Below, one piece after another: positions 1 to 7,106 of a stretch of DNA of 10,558 nucleotides. The stretch comes from Prevotella sp. CAG:1185 (lineage in GTDB: Bacteria > Bacteroidota > Bacteroidia > Bacteroidales > Bacteroidaceae): positions 1 to 10,558 of the forward strand of contig HF992608.1 in assembly GCA_000436695.1 (NCBI GenBank), written 5' to 3'. The position numbers were made by a program, and so were the translations under genes. Each line of letters opens with the position of its first letter. Within the stretch, counting starts at the first letter, position 1. Under the pieces are notes generated by a model. That model searched no databases. It saw nothing but the letters and a program-made list of their open reading frames with translations, and was not told the origin of the DNA.

Positions 1-504
1 CGCCATGCACGCTGCCCCCGCCACTACGGCAACAATAGCGCACCGCCTTTGTCGGCGCATGAAGCCTGCGGTGAGCGTTGCGCGTGTCCTTATTGACATT
101 ATCGCCAAGGCGATGACGGGCAGATATATCACCAGCACTATGACTATTGCCGGCATAAGGTTGTCGAGCAGTTCCATCGCCTCGCCCACGTTGGTGGTTA
201 CAAGATTGAGAAACATGTCGACGGCTATTATCGAATGGCCGAAGAGATAGAGCAACACTATCTGAAATGCTGCCAGAATCATCAGCGGCAGCATAATCAG
301 TGCTGTTTTGCCGGGGCGTCTGCCCATTGTCATCAGCAGCCATATCACGGCTCCGGGCAGTATAACATTGGTTACGCCTGCCATGATGCCCATGCGCTCT
401 GTGAAGCACAGAGCCACGTTTGGTATGGCGAGCACGGCTATTGTAAGCCAGAAGATTACGCGCGGCGAGGCGCATCGCCTAATTATATCGGTTGCTTTGT
501 TCAT
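1..504 (-). CDS. EptA-like phosphoethanolamine transferase, N-terminal membrane part (partial)
   Basis: The reverse strand is open from an ATG at 504-502 to the window edge, giving 168 codons with no stop. The 3' part of the gene is missing. The product is very hydrophobic, with likely membrane segments near residues 15-34, 44-60, 67-88, 117-137 and 155-168. Residues 95-112 contain DMFLNLVTTNVGEAMELL, which resembles the conserved periplasmic-side motif (vDmfLNl..TN..Ea.eLl) in the N-terminal domain of EptA/CptA-type enzymes. Those enzymes move phosphoethanolamine from phosphatidylethanolamine onto lipid A or core sugars in the inner membrane and can lower sensitivity to cationic peptides. 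The catalytic sulfatase-fold domain, normally the C-terminal half of a protein of about 500-570 residues, lies outside the window, so activity cannot be judged. An AAAGGA stretch sits just before the ATG. The gene lies 96 bases downstream of the beta-barrel gene and may share its transcript. A different membrane-bound sulfatase-like transferase is the main alternative. Confidence 0.75.
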   Translation of the reverse strand, partial: MNKATDIIRRCASPRVIFWLTIAVLAIPNVALCFTERMGIMAGVTNVILPGAVIWLLMTMGRRPGKTALIMLPLMILAAFQIVLLYLFGHSIIAVDMFLNLVTTNVGEAMELLDNLMPAIVIVLVIYLPVIALAIMSIRTRATLTAGFMRRQRRCAIVAVVAGAACMA

Positions 505-600
505 TTCCTTTTATTTTGTTTATGTGTAAAAGCTATTTCCGGCCTGATGTTGTAACCATGCCGGGGTGTTGTTGATTTAACTGTATATTGGATTTATAAA

Positions 601-1800
601 TCAGAAAGCCTCGTTGATATTGAAGATAAAGCCCGACTGTCCGCTCTTGCCTATGCCGTAGTCGAGGCGTATGTTCACGTCTTTCTTGAACTCCCAGCGG
701 TAGCCTATGCCGAAGTTGGGCAGCAGGCGGTCGGCATGTATTGCGCTGAACTTGTTGAACACGGTGCCTGCTCCTGCCCATATAACCATGCTGTTGCGTC
801 CCCACAGATGCTGCCGCAGCTCCACCTGAGTCTCAATCTTGTGCTTGTCGCGGTAGCGTCCTTCGTAGTATCCGCGCATGGAGTAGGAGCTTCCGAGCAG
901 CGCCATCATGCCCCACGACGGGTTGCCGAAGTTGAGCGTGCCCCTTAGGTCGCCGGCTATGATGCCGCCTTTCCACACTCTTGCGTAGGCGCTGGTGTGC
1001 AGGTCGGTGGTGCTGAAGGCATATTCGTTGCCTATGAACGCCGGGCGAAAATATTGTGACAGATTTACGTATATGCCTTTGTGAGGATTGGTTATCACGT
1101 CGCGCGAGTCGTAGACCAGTGATATTCCCGCTCCAATGTTCCATGTCCGCCTGTCCATGCCGTTGAGCAGTTCGGGGCGCTCCACGTTGTCGGCGTAGGC
1201 AAAGTCGTAGACCAGTGCCGGACCGATGTAAAGATTTGGCGCACAGCGCCAGAGCATGTTTATTTCGGCATTTACCTGGCAGCGGTCCATCCTCGACTTG
1301 TTGGCGTCGTTGTCGCCATTGTCGAAGCCTATGCCCCAGAAGTCGCTCTTGAAAGAGTCGAGCGCCACGTCGTAGACTATCCTGCCCCGGTCGTGCGGAA
1401 AGATATGGTTGCCCCTTACGCCTATTTTATAATAGTTTGCCGTTGTGATGTCGCCATAGATAGCCACGTTGGAGTGGGGCAGCAGCGAGTCGGCCTTGTC
1501 TGTGCGGTAGAGTCCTGTGGCCACTATTCCGAGTCCCAGTTTGGTGTCGGTGCTGTAGTGTGGGCCGCCGATGATGCTGAAGTCGAATTTCTTGTAGGGC
1601 TTCTCCTTGTTGGAGTCGGCAAAATAGTCGATAATCCTGTTTATTAGTCCCTTCTTCTTTACTTCAGCGTTGTCATTGTCTTGCTGCATTGCGGCAATAT
1701 GTTCACCTGCAATAACTGTTGTGTCATTGCAGGTGTATTGTTGTGCCCCGGCTCCGGCAGCGCCCAGTGCGAGCATTGTTGTCAGCAGCAGAATTTTCAT
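601..1800 (-). CDS. Outer-membrane beta-barrel protein, D15/Omp85 (BamA/TamA-like) surface-antigen type
   Basis: This 399-residue protein begins with a clear signal peptide (MKILLLTTMLALGAAGAGAQ, cleavage near residue 19). A short polar linker follows (about 20-70, with a KKK and a KEKPYKK segment), and then alternating beta-strand sequence to the end. The strand pattern (GPHYSTDTKLGLGIVATGLY, then a WGIGFDNGD segment, then LVYDSRDVITNPHKGIYV) is typical of the C-terminal barrel of Omp85/D15 surface-antigen proteins. YDSRD..TNPHKG is the usual landmark before the later strands. The protein ends in phenylalanine (..FNINEAF), the C-terminal signature recognised by the BAM machinery. It has no visible POTRA repeats and is much shorter than BamA, so it is more likely a stand-alone barrel than the essential assembly factor. 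Substrate or role is unknown. It lies 94 bases downstream of the PCMD gene and 96 bases upstream of the EptA-like gene. Confidence 0.8.
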   Translation of the reverse strand: MKILLLTTMLALGAAGAGAQQYTCNDTTVIAGEHIAAMQQDNDNAEVKKKGLINRIIDYFADSNKEKPYKKFDFSIIGGPHYSTDTKLGLGIVATGLYRTDKADSLLPHSNVAIYGDITTANYYKIGVRGNHIFPHDRGRIVYDVALDSFKSDFWGIGFDNGDNDANKSRMDRCQVNAEINMLWRCAPNLYIGPALVYDFAYADNVERPELLNGMDRRTWNIGAGISLVYDSRDVITNPHKGIYVNLSQYFRPAFIGNEYAFSTTDLHTSAYARVWKGGIIAGDLRGTLNFGNPSWGMMALLGSSYSMRGYYEGRYRDKHKIETQVELRQHLWGRNSMVIWAGAGTVFNKFSAIHADRLLPNFGIGYRWEFKKDVNIRLDYGIGKSGQSGFIFNINEAF

Positions 1801-1894
1801 AGGCTTTTATTTCAATATCAGTAGGCGGTAATCAGAGTTTGCCGATGACCATAGTTAAACGATAGACTGTGTCTTCAAACTCATATTATATCAA

Positions 1895-2854
1895 TCAGTA
1901 AACCAGCTCAACATTGTCTATCCATAGCGTGTTGCCCGGCGAACCGATGTAGGCTCCGCCGTAGCTCGACGAGAACTGCAGCATCATGTGAGTGGGTGTC
2001 TCGTTTTTGTCGGCCCATCCCGTTTCAACCACGGGCACACTCTTGCCCTTGCTGTTGCGTGCATAGTCGACAGAGCGCAGCCCCATAGTCTTTGCGTCAT
2101 AGTGCGGGTTGTTCCTTATATCGCCGTAGAGTATCTGATATGTGGCGTTGTTCACCCATCCGTTGGTGCTTGTTCCGTATTTCACAACCATAGTGCCTAC
2201 TCTCTTGGCGGTTATGTTGCCATTCTTGTCCTCATGACGTTTCTGCAGTATGAACACCGCTATGGCATAGTCTTTTCCTGCCACGGTTGAGGCTTTGCTG
2301 AATCCGTTTTGCTTTATTCGGTTGGCATTGCCTGCAGCCTTCATCATGTAGTCGAATCTCAGGGCTTTGGGCCTGCCGTTGAACGCTATTCCGCTGTTCA
2401 TAGCCTTCGGTCCGTCCTTGGTGCCCGTGATAGGCTCCTTCATGTCTCCGAGAAATATCGAGCCGGCAGCCAGCACCTTGATATTCATCAGTCCCATCAC
2501 CTTCACGCTCTCGATGTGGGTGGTGAGCTTGGCACAATATCCGTTGCCGTGCTTGTCGCGGTAAACCGAGTTGTTGGTCTTTACCACTCCCATAACCTTC
2601 GCCATGACGTTAGACGTGCCCCAAGGCGAGCCTCCGCCGTTTGTGTATGGCGTGTTGCCGTTTATGGTGCGGTTAGGTCCGATTTCATAAAGAGTCTTAG
2701 TCTGTCCCCCGATGATTGCAGATTCGTGTATCTTGCGTATGGTCCAGTGGTCCATGTTGCCATAGAGAATGGGGACAACCTTCTCTGCGGCTGACGATTG
2801 CAGTGCCATCATACAGATGACCGCAGACACGATAAAATGATTAACGTACTTCAT
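1895..2854 (-). CDS. Secreted PCMD-domain protein (putative carbohydrate metabolism domain)
   Basis: This 319-residue protein has an N-terminal signal peptide (residues 1-23, ending SSAAEK). It lacks an obvious lipobox cysteine after the hydrophobic stretch; Cys14 lies inside the hydrophobic core. From about residue 40 the sequence follows the PCMD pattern (Pfam PF13201). There is an exposed strand around AAGSIFLGDM (129-138), then GIAFNGRPKALRFDYMMKAA (155-174), which matches the family's 'F.GRP.alkfdYky' landmark. A long middle follows that contains NGWVNNATYQI. The C-terminal segment ends FSSSYGGAYIGSPG then TLWIDNVELVY (309-319), matching the usual 'ss..g..f.g..gstL.vDdvel.Y' close of the domain. 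The fold is a beta-sandwich found mainly in Bacteroidetes surface proteins; its biochemical role is not established, and the carbohydrate link comes from the family name. Neighbouring barrel and EptA-like genes suggest a cell-envelope setting. A TATATTTG promoter box lies only 8 bases upstream of the start codon. Confidence 0.8.
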   Translation of the reverse strand: MKYVNHFIVSAVICMMALQSSAAEKVVPILYGNMDHWTIRKIHESAIIGGQTKTLYEIGPNRTINGNTPYTNGGGSPWGTSNVMAKVMGVVKTNNSVYRDKHGNGYCAKLTTHIESVKVMGLMNIKVLAAGSIFLGDMKEPITGTKDGPKAMNSGIAFNGRPKALRFDYMMKAAGNANRIKQNGFSKASTVAGKDYAIAVFILQKRHEDKNGNITAKRVGTMVVKYGTSTNGWVNNATYQILYGDIRNNPHYDAKTMGLRSVDYARNSKGKSVPVVETGWADKNETPTHMMLQFSSSYGGAYIGSPGNTLWIDNVELVY

Positions 2855-2862
2855 AACGGTGG

Positions 2863-2890
2863 CAAATATATGAAAAACCTTGTTGTCAAA
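2863..2890 (-). promoter_or_regulatory. Probable sigma-ABfr promoter of the PCMD gene
   Basis: Read on the minus strand, TATATTTG (2870-2863) matches the Bacteroidetes -7 consensus TAnnTTTG exactly. A TTTG (2890-2887) lies 16 bases upstream, shorter than the usual 19-21. The box ends 8 bases before the ATG at 2854, so the transcript would have almost no leader. Either the gene is expressed from a near-leaderless mRNA or the match is chance in AT-rich sequence. Confidence 0.4.
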
Positions 2891-2926
2891 GGCTTTATTA
2901 AATTCGCTTTTAGTGTTCTGATTTTC

Positions 2927-2948
2927 CTGAATAAGTATAATTATTCAG
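2927..2948. repeat. Inverted repeat, operator-like, upstream of the PCMD gene
   Basis: CTGAATAA (2927-2934) and its exact complement TTATTCAG (2941-2948) flank a 6-base AT spacer. The symmetry extends imperfectly outward through T-rich and A-rich flanks. It lies 73-94 bases upstream of the PCMD start codon. It is AT-rich and lacks a GC stem or T-tract, so a protein-binding site is a better guess than a terminator. No regulator can be assigned. Confidence 0.35.
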
Positions 2949-3110
2949 AAAATAAACGCATTTTAACCATTCTGCCTTGTCAAAAGCCTGTGGCTGCTGA
3001 TGCGTAGCGCCTTGCCTTAACGGCGTAGGGGGTATATATTTTTTAAGTAACGTTTGTGGCTGATACTGTTGCCGTGATGCGTGTGCTTTTCTTTCTTAAT
3101 TATAACAAAA

Positions 3111-3159
3111 TGCAAAAGGCAGTATGGTCTTTTTTCTGAAAAAGATTCTGCCTTTTGCA
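3111..3159 (-). terminator. Long hairpin, probable terminator of the phosphate-transporter gene
   Basis: TGCAAAAGGCAG (3111-3122) pairs perfectly with CTGCCTTTTGCA (3148-3159). Inside that, TCTTTTT (3128-3134) pairs with AAAAAGA (3139-3145) around a TCTG loop. On the minus strand the structure is followed by TTTTGTTATAA, as expected of an intrinsic terminator. It lies 132-180 bases beyond the stop codon of the transporter gene, so the transcript would carry a fairly long 3' tail. On the plus strand the following bases are less T-rich. Confidence 0.6.
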
Positions 3160-3291
3160 ATATATTTAGTCGATTGCCCTGTCTGGTATATAAAATTTCA
3201 AGACTTTAAATTAAAGTGTTTAATATATTAAAATTATACATGACGAGCGTGTTCGTTGTTCCATCTTTGCAGTGAGAATGCCTGTGTTGTG

Positions 3292-4986
3292 TCAGGCCTC
3301 TCTCTGCTTTGTACCCATTCGGGCCTCTACTACGTTGATTACGTAGTCGCCCAGTTTCTCGCATTCGCAGATGATGTCCATATACATCGTACCTATGGCG
3401 TAGGTATATTCGTGACTGTTCACATCGTTGATGTTCTGGCTCTTCAGCTGGTTGCGGTAGTTGTTTATTTCGTTCTCGATGTTGAACGAGCGGTTGACGT
3501 CGAGCTTGTCCTTGCGTCCCGACAGCATGATGTTCATCTGTGTGAGGCTGTCGTCGGTAAGTTCGAACATCTGGTGCAGGTGCTCATACTGGCTTTCGGT
3601 GAAGTCTTCCTTGCCCTTTATCTTGCGGTTGATGTTGCGGGCAATGTTATAGCAGCTGTCGCCGATACTCTCAATCTCCGAAATCTCTCTCAGCATGGCC
3701 CTTATCTTTGCCTTAGTCTCGTCGCTGAGGTGTGCGTCGCTCACGTTGTCGAGATATTTGGCTATCTCTATCTCCATGTTGTCGCTTATGCTCTCATATT
3801 TCTCGATGCGCGTATACAGTTTGGTGAACGCCGTGTCGTTGGTTGTGTTGAGCAGTTCGCGCACAAATCCGAACATGCGCTGTATTCTCTCCGCGAAGAG
3901 TATAATCTCCTTCTGAGCCTCGAGAACCGACAACTCAGGAGTTTCAAGAATACTGTTGCCGCCGATGTAGCGCAGGCGGAACTCTTCTTCCTCGTCATTG
4001 GCCTTAGGCTTGATGAGCCAGCAAACGAGTTTCTCCATCTGTGGGATGAACCATATAAGAATAAAGGTGTTGCATACGTTGAACGATGTGTGGAACGCAG
4101 CCAGCACAACCGACAGAATTACGGGGTTGAGGCTCGGCGACTGCGGGTCGTAGTTGACAAAGCTGCACACAAGGTCGACAAACGGATAGAACACGCACAG
4201 CACCCACAATACACCGAACACGTTGAACACAAGATGCGCCAGGGCTGCCCTTCGTGCCTGCGTGTTGGCTCCCAGCGCCGCAAGGTTGGCAGTGGCCGTG
4301 GTTCCGATGTTCTCGCCCATTACGAGCGCAATGCCCAGGTATATGGGCAGCACTCCGCTTGAGCACAGCACCATGGTGATGGCCATGAGCGCCGCCGACG
4401 ACTGCAGAATGCAGGTCAGCACGGTACCGATGAGCAGGAATACGATTATTGTGATGTAGCTGTTAGTGTCGAACGAACTGAAAAATTCTAACAGCGCCTT
4501 GTTGTGTCCGAGATCCATTTCGTTGCCCGTTTCGCTTAGAATGGCAAGCGAGAAGAACATGAAGGCTATGCCGAAGAGGAAATCGCCTATGTAGCGGTGG
4601 CGCCTGGTGTAGATGAGCAGAATACCGATGATGAATGCCGGGAACACCACGTCGGTGAAGTTGAACGAGAAACCGAGGCTCATAATCCAGGCGGTGAGCG
4701 TGGTTCCGATGTTGGCTCCCATGATGATCGATATGGCCTGTGCCAGTGTCAAGAGTCCGGCGTTGACAAACGATACCGTCATTACCGTCGTGGCCGACGA
4801 TGACTGCACGGAGCAAGTTACGAACATACCGGTGAGCATTCCGGTAAACCTGTTTTTGGTCATCGTGCCGAGGATGTGGCGCAACTGTGAGCCGGCCATC
4901 TTCTGCAGGGCTTCGCTCATGCCTTTCATTCCGTAGATAAGAAGGGCTAAAGCTCCAATAATCTTAAAAAAAATCCAAATCGACAT
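3292..4986 (-). CDS. Na+/phosphate cotransporter family protein with C-terminal PhoU-like domain
   Basis: This 564-residue inner-membrane protein belongs to the Na/Pi cotransporter (PF02690, NptA/YjbB-like) family. Its N-terminal half carries the family's duplicated signature: QSSSATT at residues 61-67 with GANIGTT at 90-96, and QSSAA at 195-199 with GENIGTT at 224-230. The paired QSS motifs line the substrate site in this family. Hydrophobic segments run through to about residue 320 (ending ..ILIWFIPQMEKL). After a charged linker, residues from about 345 to 560 are a soluble, highly charged helical region (ERIQRMFGFVRELL, then KYLDNVSDAHLSDETKAK, then SIGDSCYNIARNINRKIKG), typical of the PhoU helical bundle that follows the transporter in many members. 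Length agrees with the two-domain form. It is probably Na+-driven phosphate movement; direction (uptake or efflux) cannot be told from sequence. It is divergent from the nucleoside kinase across 80 bases. Confidence 0.92.
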   Translation of the reverse strand: MSIWIFFKIIGALALLIYGMKGMSEALQKMAGSQLRHILGTMTKNRFTGMLTGMFVTCSVQSSSATTVMTVSFVNAGLLTLAQAISIIMGANIGTTLTAWIMSLGFSFNFTDVVFPAFIIGILLIYTRRHRYIGDFLFGIAFMFFSLAILSETGNEMDLGHNKALLEFFSSFDTNSYITIIVFLLIGTVLTCILQSSAALMAITMVLCSSGVLPIYLGIALVMGENIGTTATANLAALGANTQARRAALAHLVFNVFGVLWVLCVFYPFVDLVCSFVNYDPQSPSLNPVILSVVLAAFHTSFNVCNTFILIWFIPQMEKLVCWLIKPKANDEEEEFRLRYIGGNSILETPELSVLEAQKEIILFAERIQRMFGFVRELLNTTNDTAFTKLYTRIEKYESISDNMEIEIAKYLDNVSDAHLSDETKAKIRAMLREISEIESIGDSCYNIARNINRKIKGKEDFTESQYEHLHQMFELTDDSLTQMNIMLSGRKDKLDVNRSFNIENEINNYRNQLKSQNINDVNSHEYTYAIGTMYMDIICECEKLGDYVINVVEARMGTKQREA

Positions 4987-5012
4987 ATTTTAAATTAATT
5001 TATCATGTCATG

Positions 5013-5044
5013 TTGTGTTGTGATGCGAAAAACGAGTAACTTTA
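5013..5044 (+). promoter_or_regulatory. Possible promoter of the nucleoside kinase gene
   Basis: TTG at 5013-5015 and TAACTTTA at 5037-5044 are separated by 21 bases, matching the Bacteroidetes promoter layout with one mismatch in the -7 box (A for the final G). The box ends 22 bases before the ATG at 5067. The 80-base gap must also serve the divergent phosphate-transporter gene, for which no clear box is visible. Confidence 0.45.
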
Positions 5045-5066
5045 CGAGCGTAAATCGTTTAACCGC

Positions 5067-6734
5067 ATGGATATGAAACAAACAATTCAAATACGTTGCA
5101 AAAATAATAAAAAAATTAAAAATTTTGCAATCGGAAGTACACTTTCTGATGTTTTTCGTGAATTTAATCTGCAAATGGATTACGGTCCTATCAGCGTTAA
5201 GGTTAACAACAAGGTTGAGGGGCTTAACTACAGAGTGTACCACAACAAGGATGTTGAATTTCTTGACATGAGGTCGGCGTCGGGCTCGCGTGCCTACACC
5301 CGCACTCTGTTCTTCGTCCTGTGCAAGGCCGCCCACGACGTGTGGCCTGGTGCAGAGGTGGTTATAGACATTCCTGTTTCAAACGGATACTACTGCAACA
5401 TCAACATAGGAAGACCGCTCACCGAGGCTGATGCCGGCGCGCTGCGCACGCGAATGCAGCAGATTATCGACGCCGCTATGCCCATACGCCGGCATGAGTG
5501 CACCACGGAAGAGGCCATAGGCATGTTCTCTGAGATGGGCATGGACTCAAAGGTGAAACTGCTCAAGAGCGTAGGCTCGCTCTACACCACATACTACGAG
5601 ATTGACGGCTACAAGGACTACTATTACGGCACGCTGCTCACCAACACGCGCCAGCTGTATCTCTTCGGTCTTGAAAAATATTACGACGGCATGCTGCTGC
5701 GCATTCCTCTGCGCGAAGACCCGTCAAGACTTGGCGACCTTGTAAGGCAGGACAAGATGTTCGAGATATTCAAGGAGCACCACCGCTGGCAGAAGATTCT
5801 GGAGATGAGTACCGTGGGCGACTTTAACGAGGCCGTTAAGAATGGTCACTCTACCGACCTTATAAACGTGTCGGAGGCGCTGCAGGAGAAGAAAATATCG
5901 CAGATTGCCGACATGATAGCGGCGCGCAAGGGCGTAAGGGTGGTGCTGATATCGGGTCCGTCGTCGAGCGGCAAGACCACGTTCTGCAAGCGTCTGTCTA
6001 TCCAGCTGCTCACGTGCGGCATCAAGCCGGTGCAGATTTCTTTGGACGACTATTTCGTCAACCGCGAGCTTACGCCTAAGGACGAGCACGGCGAGTTTGA
6101 CTATGAGAGCCTTTATGCGCTCAACATCCCGTTGCTCAACAAGCAGCTTAAAGACCTGTTTGCAGGCGAGGAGGTGGAGCTTCCGCGCTACAACTTCCAG
6201 TCGGGGCGCAGCGAGAAGAGCGGGCGCAGGCTGAGACTTCTGCCAGAGAACGTGCTCGTGGTGGAGGGCATACATGCGCTCAACCCCGAACTGACGGCCA
6301 AGATACCAGAGGAACAGAAGTTCCGCGTATACGCTTCGGCGCTGACAACCATACTGCTCGACACTCACAACTATATACCGACGACCGACAACCGTCTTCT
6401 GCGCCGCATAATACGCGACTACAAATACCGAGGAGTGAGCGCCGCCGAGACCATCCACCGCTGGCCGAGCGTGCGTGCGGGCGAGAACAAGTGGATATTC
6501 CCGTATCAGGAGAATGCCGACGTGATGTTCAATACGGCGCTGCTCTTTGAGCTTGCCGTCATCAAGAGCCAGGCGGAGCCGCTGCTCGAACTTGTGTCGG
6601 AGAATATGGAGGAACATGCCGAGGCATACCGTCTGCTGAAGTTTCTCAAATACATAGCTCCCGTTCCCAATCGCCAGTTGCCGCCGACGTCGCTGCTCCG
6701 CGAGTTCCTTGGCGGCAGTTCGTTCAAGTATTGA
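5067..6734 (+). CDS. Nucleoside (uridine-type) kinase with N-terminal ThrRS-like domains
   Basis: This 555-residue cytoplasmic protein has three parts. Residues 1-65 resemble a TGS domain (short beta-grasp, QTIQIRCKNNKKIKNFAIGS). Residues about 75-235 resemble the second, editing-type domain of threonyl/alanyl-tRNA synthetases, with the VSNGYYCNINI segment at 104-114. Residues about 285-500 form a P-loop kinase of the uridine kinase/phosphoribulokinase family. The kinase part shows the Walker A loop GPSSSGKTT (297-305), LDDYF (326-330) for substrate binding, an RYNFQSG segment (374-380) and VVEGIHALN (398-406), the Walker-B-like strand. It is expected to phosphorylate uridine or cytidine with a nucleoside triphosphate for pyrimidine salvage. 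The ThrRS-like part lacks an obvious HxxxH zinc/editing motif, so it probably has a non-editing role. An alternative ATG two codons later would change little. Upstream promoter spacing and the divergent arrangement favour this start. Confidence 0.88.
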   Translation: MDMKQTIQIRCKNNKKIKNFAIGSTLSDVFREFNLQMDYGPISVKVNNKVEGLNYRVYHNKDVEFLDMRSASGSRAYTRTLFFVLCKAAHDVWPGAEVVIDIPVSNGYYCNINIGRPLTEADAGALRTRMQQIIDAAMPIRRHECTTEEAIGMFSEMGMDSKVKLLKSVGSLYTTYYEIDGYKDYYYGTLLTNTRQLYLFGLEKYYDGMLLRIPLREDPSRLGDLVRQDKMFEIFKEHHRWQKILEMSTVGDFNEAVKNGHSTDLINVSEALQEKKISQIADMIAARKGVRVVLISGPSSSGKTTFCKRLSIQLLTCGIKPVQISLDDYFVNRELTPKDEHGEFDYESLYALNIPLLNKQLKDLFAGEEVELPRYNFQSGRSEKSGRRLRLLPENVLVVEGIHALNPELTAKIPEEQKFRVYASALTTILLDTHNYIPTTDNRLLRRIIRDYKYRGVSAAETIHRWPSVRAGENKWIFPYQENADVMFNTALLFELAVIKSQAEPLLELVSENMEEHAEAYRLLKFLKYIAPVPNRQLPPTSLLREFLGGSSFKY

Positions 6735-6838
6735 CGCTTGATGCCGCATCCCGTTACCGTCTTATATCAGCCAATGCGGTTACAGATTTTGGCCGGTATG
6801 TGTGCATAAACGATATTGCTTTTTATAGCTTAATCTTA

Positions 6839-6881
6839 GAGCCGGAAGTCATGACACAGGCTTGTGTCTGTCTTCCGGCTC
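6839..6881 (+). terminator. Two-stage hairpin downstream of the nucleoside kinase gene
   Basis: GAGCCGGAAG (6839-6848) pairs perfectly with CTTCCGGCTC (6872-6881). Within it GACACA (6853-6858) pairs with TGTGTC (6863-6868) around a 4-base loop, separated from the outer stem by a small internal loop. The following bases, ATTGTTTTG, are moderately T-rich. It sits 105 bases after the kinase stop codon. It could terminate that transcript, though the T-tract is imperfect and a stabilising 3' structure is also possible. Confidence 0.5.
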
Positions 6882-7082
6882 ATTGTTTTGTCCGTCTGAT
6901 CACAAAATCACATTGTGAGGCATATCACGTAAACTCTTACACATTGATTTCTGTTGACGCTCTCATACTGCGATATTTGAAAATAAAAACAGTCCGGCCG
7001 TGAAAACGGGCCGTTTCCGTGTGCAGACGCAAGTATCTGTATGATAAGACGTTATGAAGAAATATAATGAGATGTGCAAACT

Positions 7083-7106
7083 TTTTTGTCCTAATTAGGA
7101 CAAAAA
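7083..7106. repeat. Perfect 24-base palindrome
   Basis: The half-site TTTTTGTCCTAA (7083-7094) is followed directly by its exact reverse complement (7095-7106), with no spacer. On both strands the stem ends in A residues rather than a T-tract, so it does not look like an intrinsic terminator. The GTCCTAATTAGGAC core resembles the symmetric sites bound by dimeric helix-turn-helix regulators, but no regulator gene is in the window. Confidence 0.55.

Larger units (their letters stand above)
2855..3291. other. Gene-free spacer between the PCMD and phosphate-transporter genes
   Basis: These 437 AT-rich bases contain no convincing coding sequence on either strand. They hold the PCMD promoter box and operator-like repeat at the left, a weak hairpin near 3008-3025 and the long hairpin at 3111-3159. 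Two short AT palindromes lie at 3203-3217 and 3219-3232. A CATCTTTG motif occurs near 3261 on the plus strand but has no gene behind it. Confidence 0.6.

Noticed and set aside
539..564. A CCGGC/GCCGG inverted repeat after the barrel gene
   Set aside because: The stem is only 5 base pairs around a 16-base loop with no clean T-tract, too weak to call a terminator between the barrel and EptA-like genes.
3241..3285. A CATCTTTGCA promoter-like motif on the plus strand near 3261
   Set aside because: It resembles a -7 box but has no well-placed TTTG upstream and no plus-strand gene downstream.
3256..4362. A long plus-strand frame of 368 codons opposite the phosphate transporter
   Set aside because: It is the antisense shadow of a well-identified transporter gene (QSSSATT/GANIGTT motifs on the other strand) and has low-complexity His/Val-rich composition.
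5724..6749. A minus-strand frame of 341 codons opposite the nucleoside kinase
   Set aside because: It is an antisense shadow of the kinase coding sequence, rich in Arg/His/Leu and without domain motifs.
6731..7003. A 90-codon plus-strand frame overlapping the kinase stop
   Set aside because: It runs through the terminator hairpin at 6839-6881, has no family resemblance and no start-site support.
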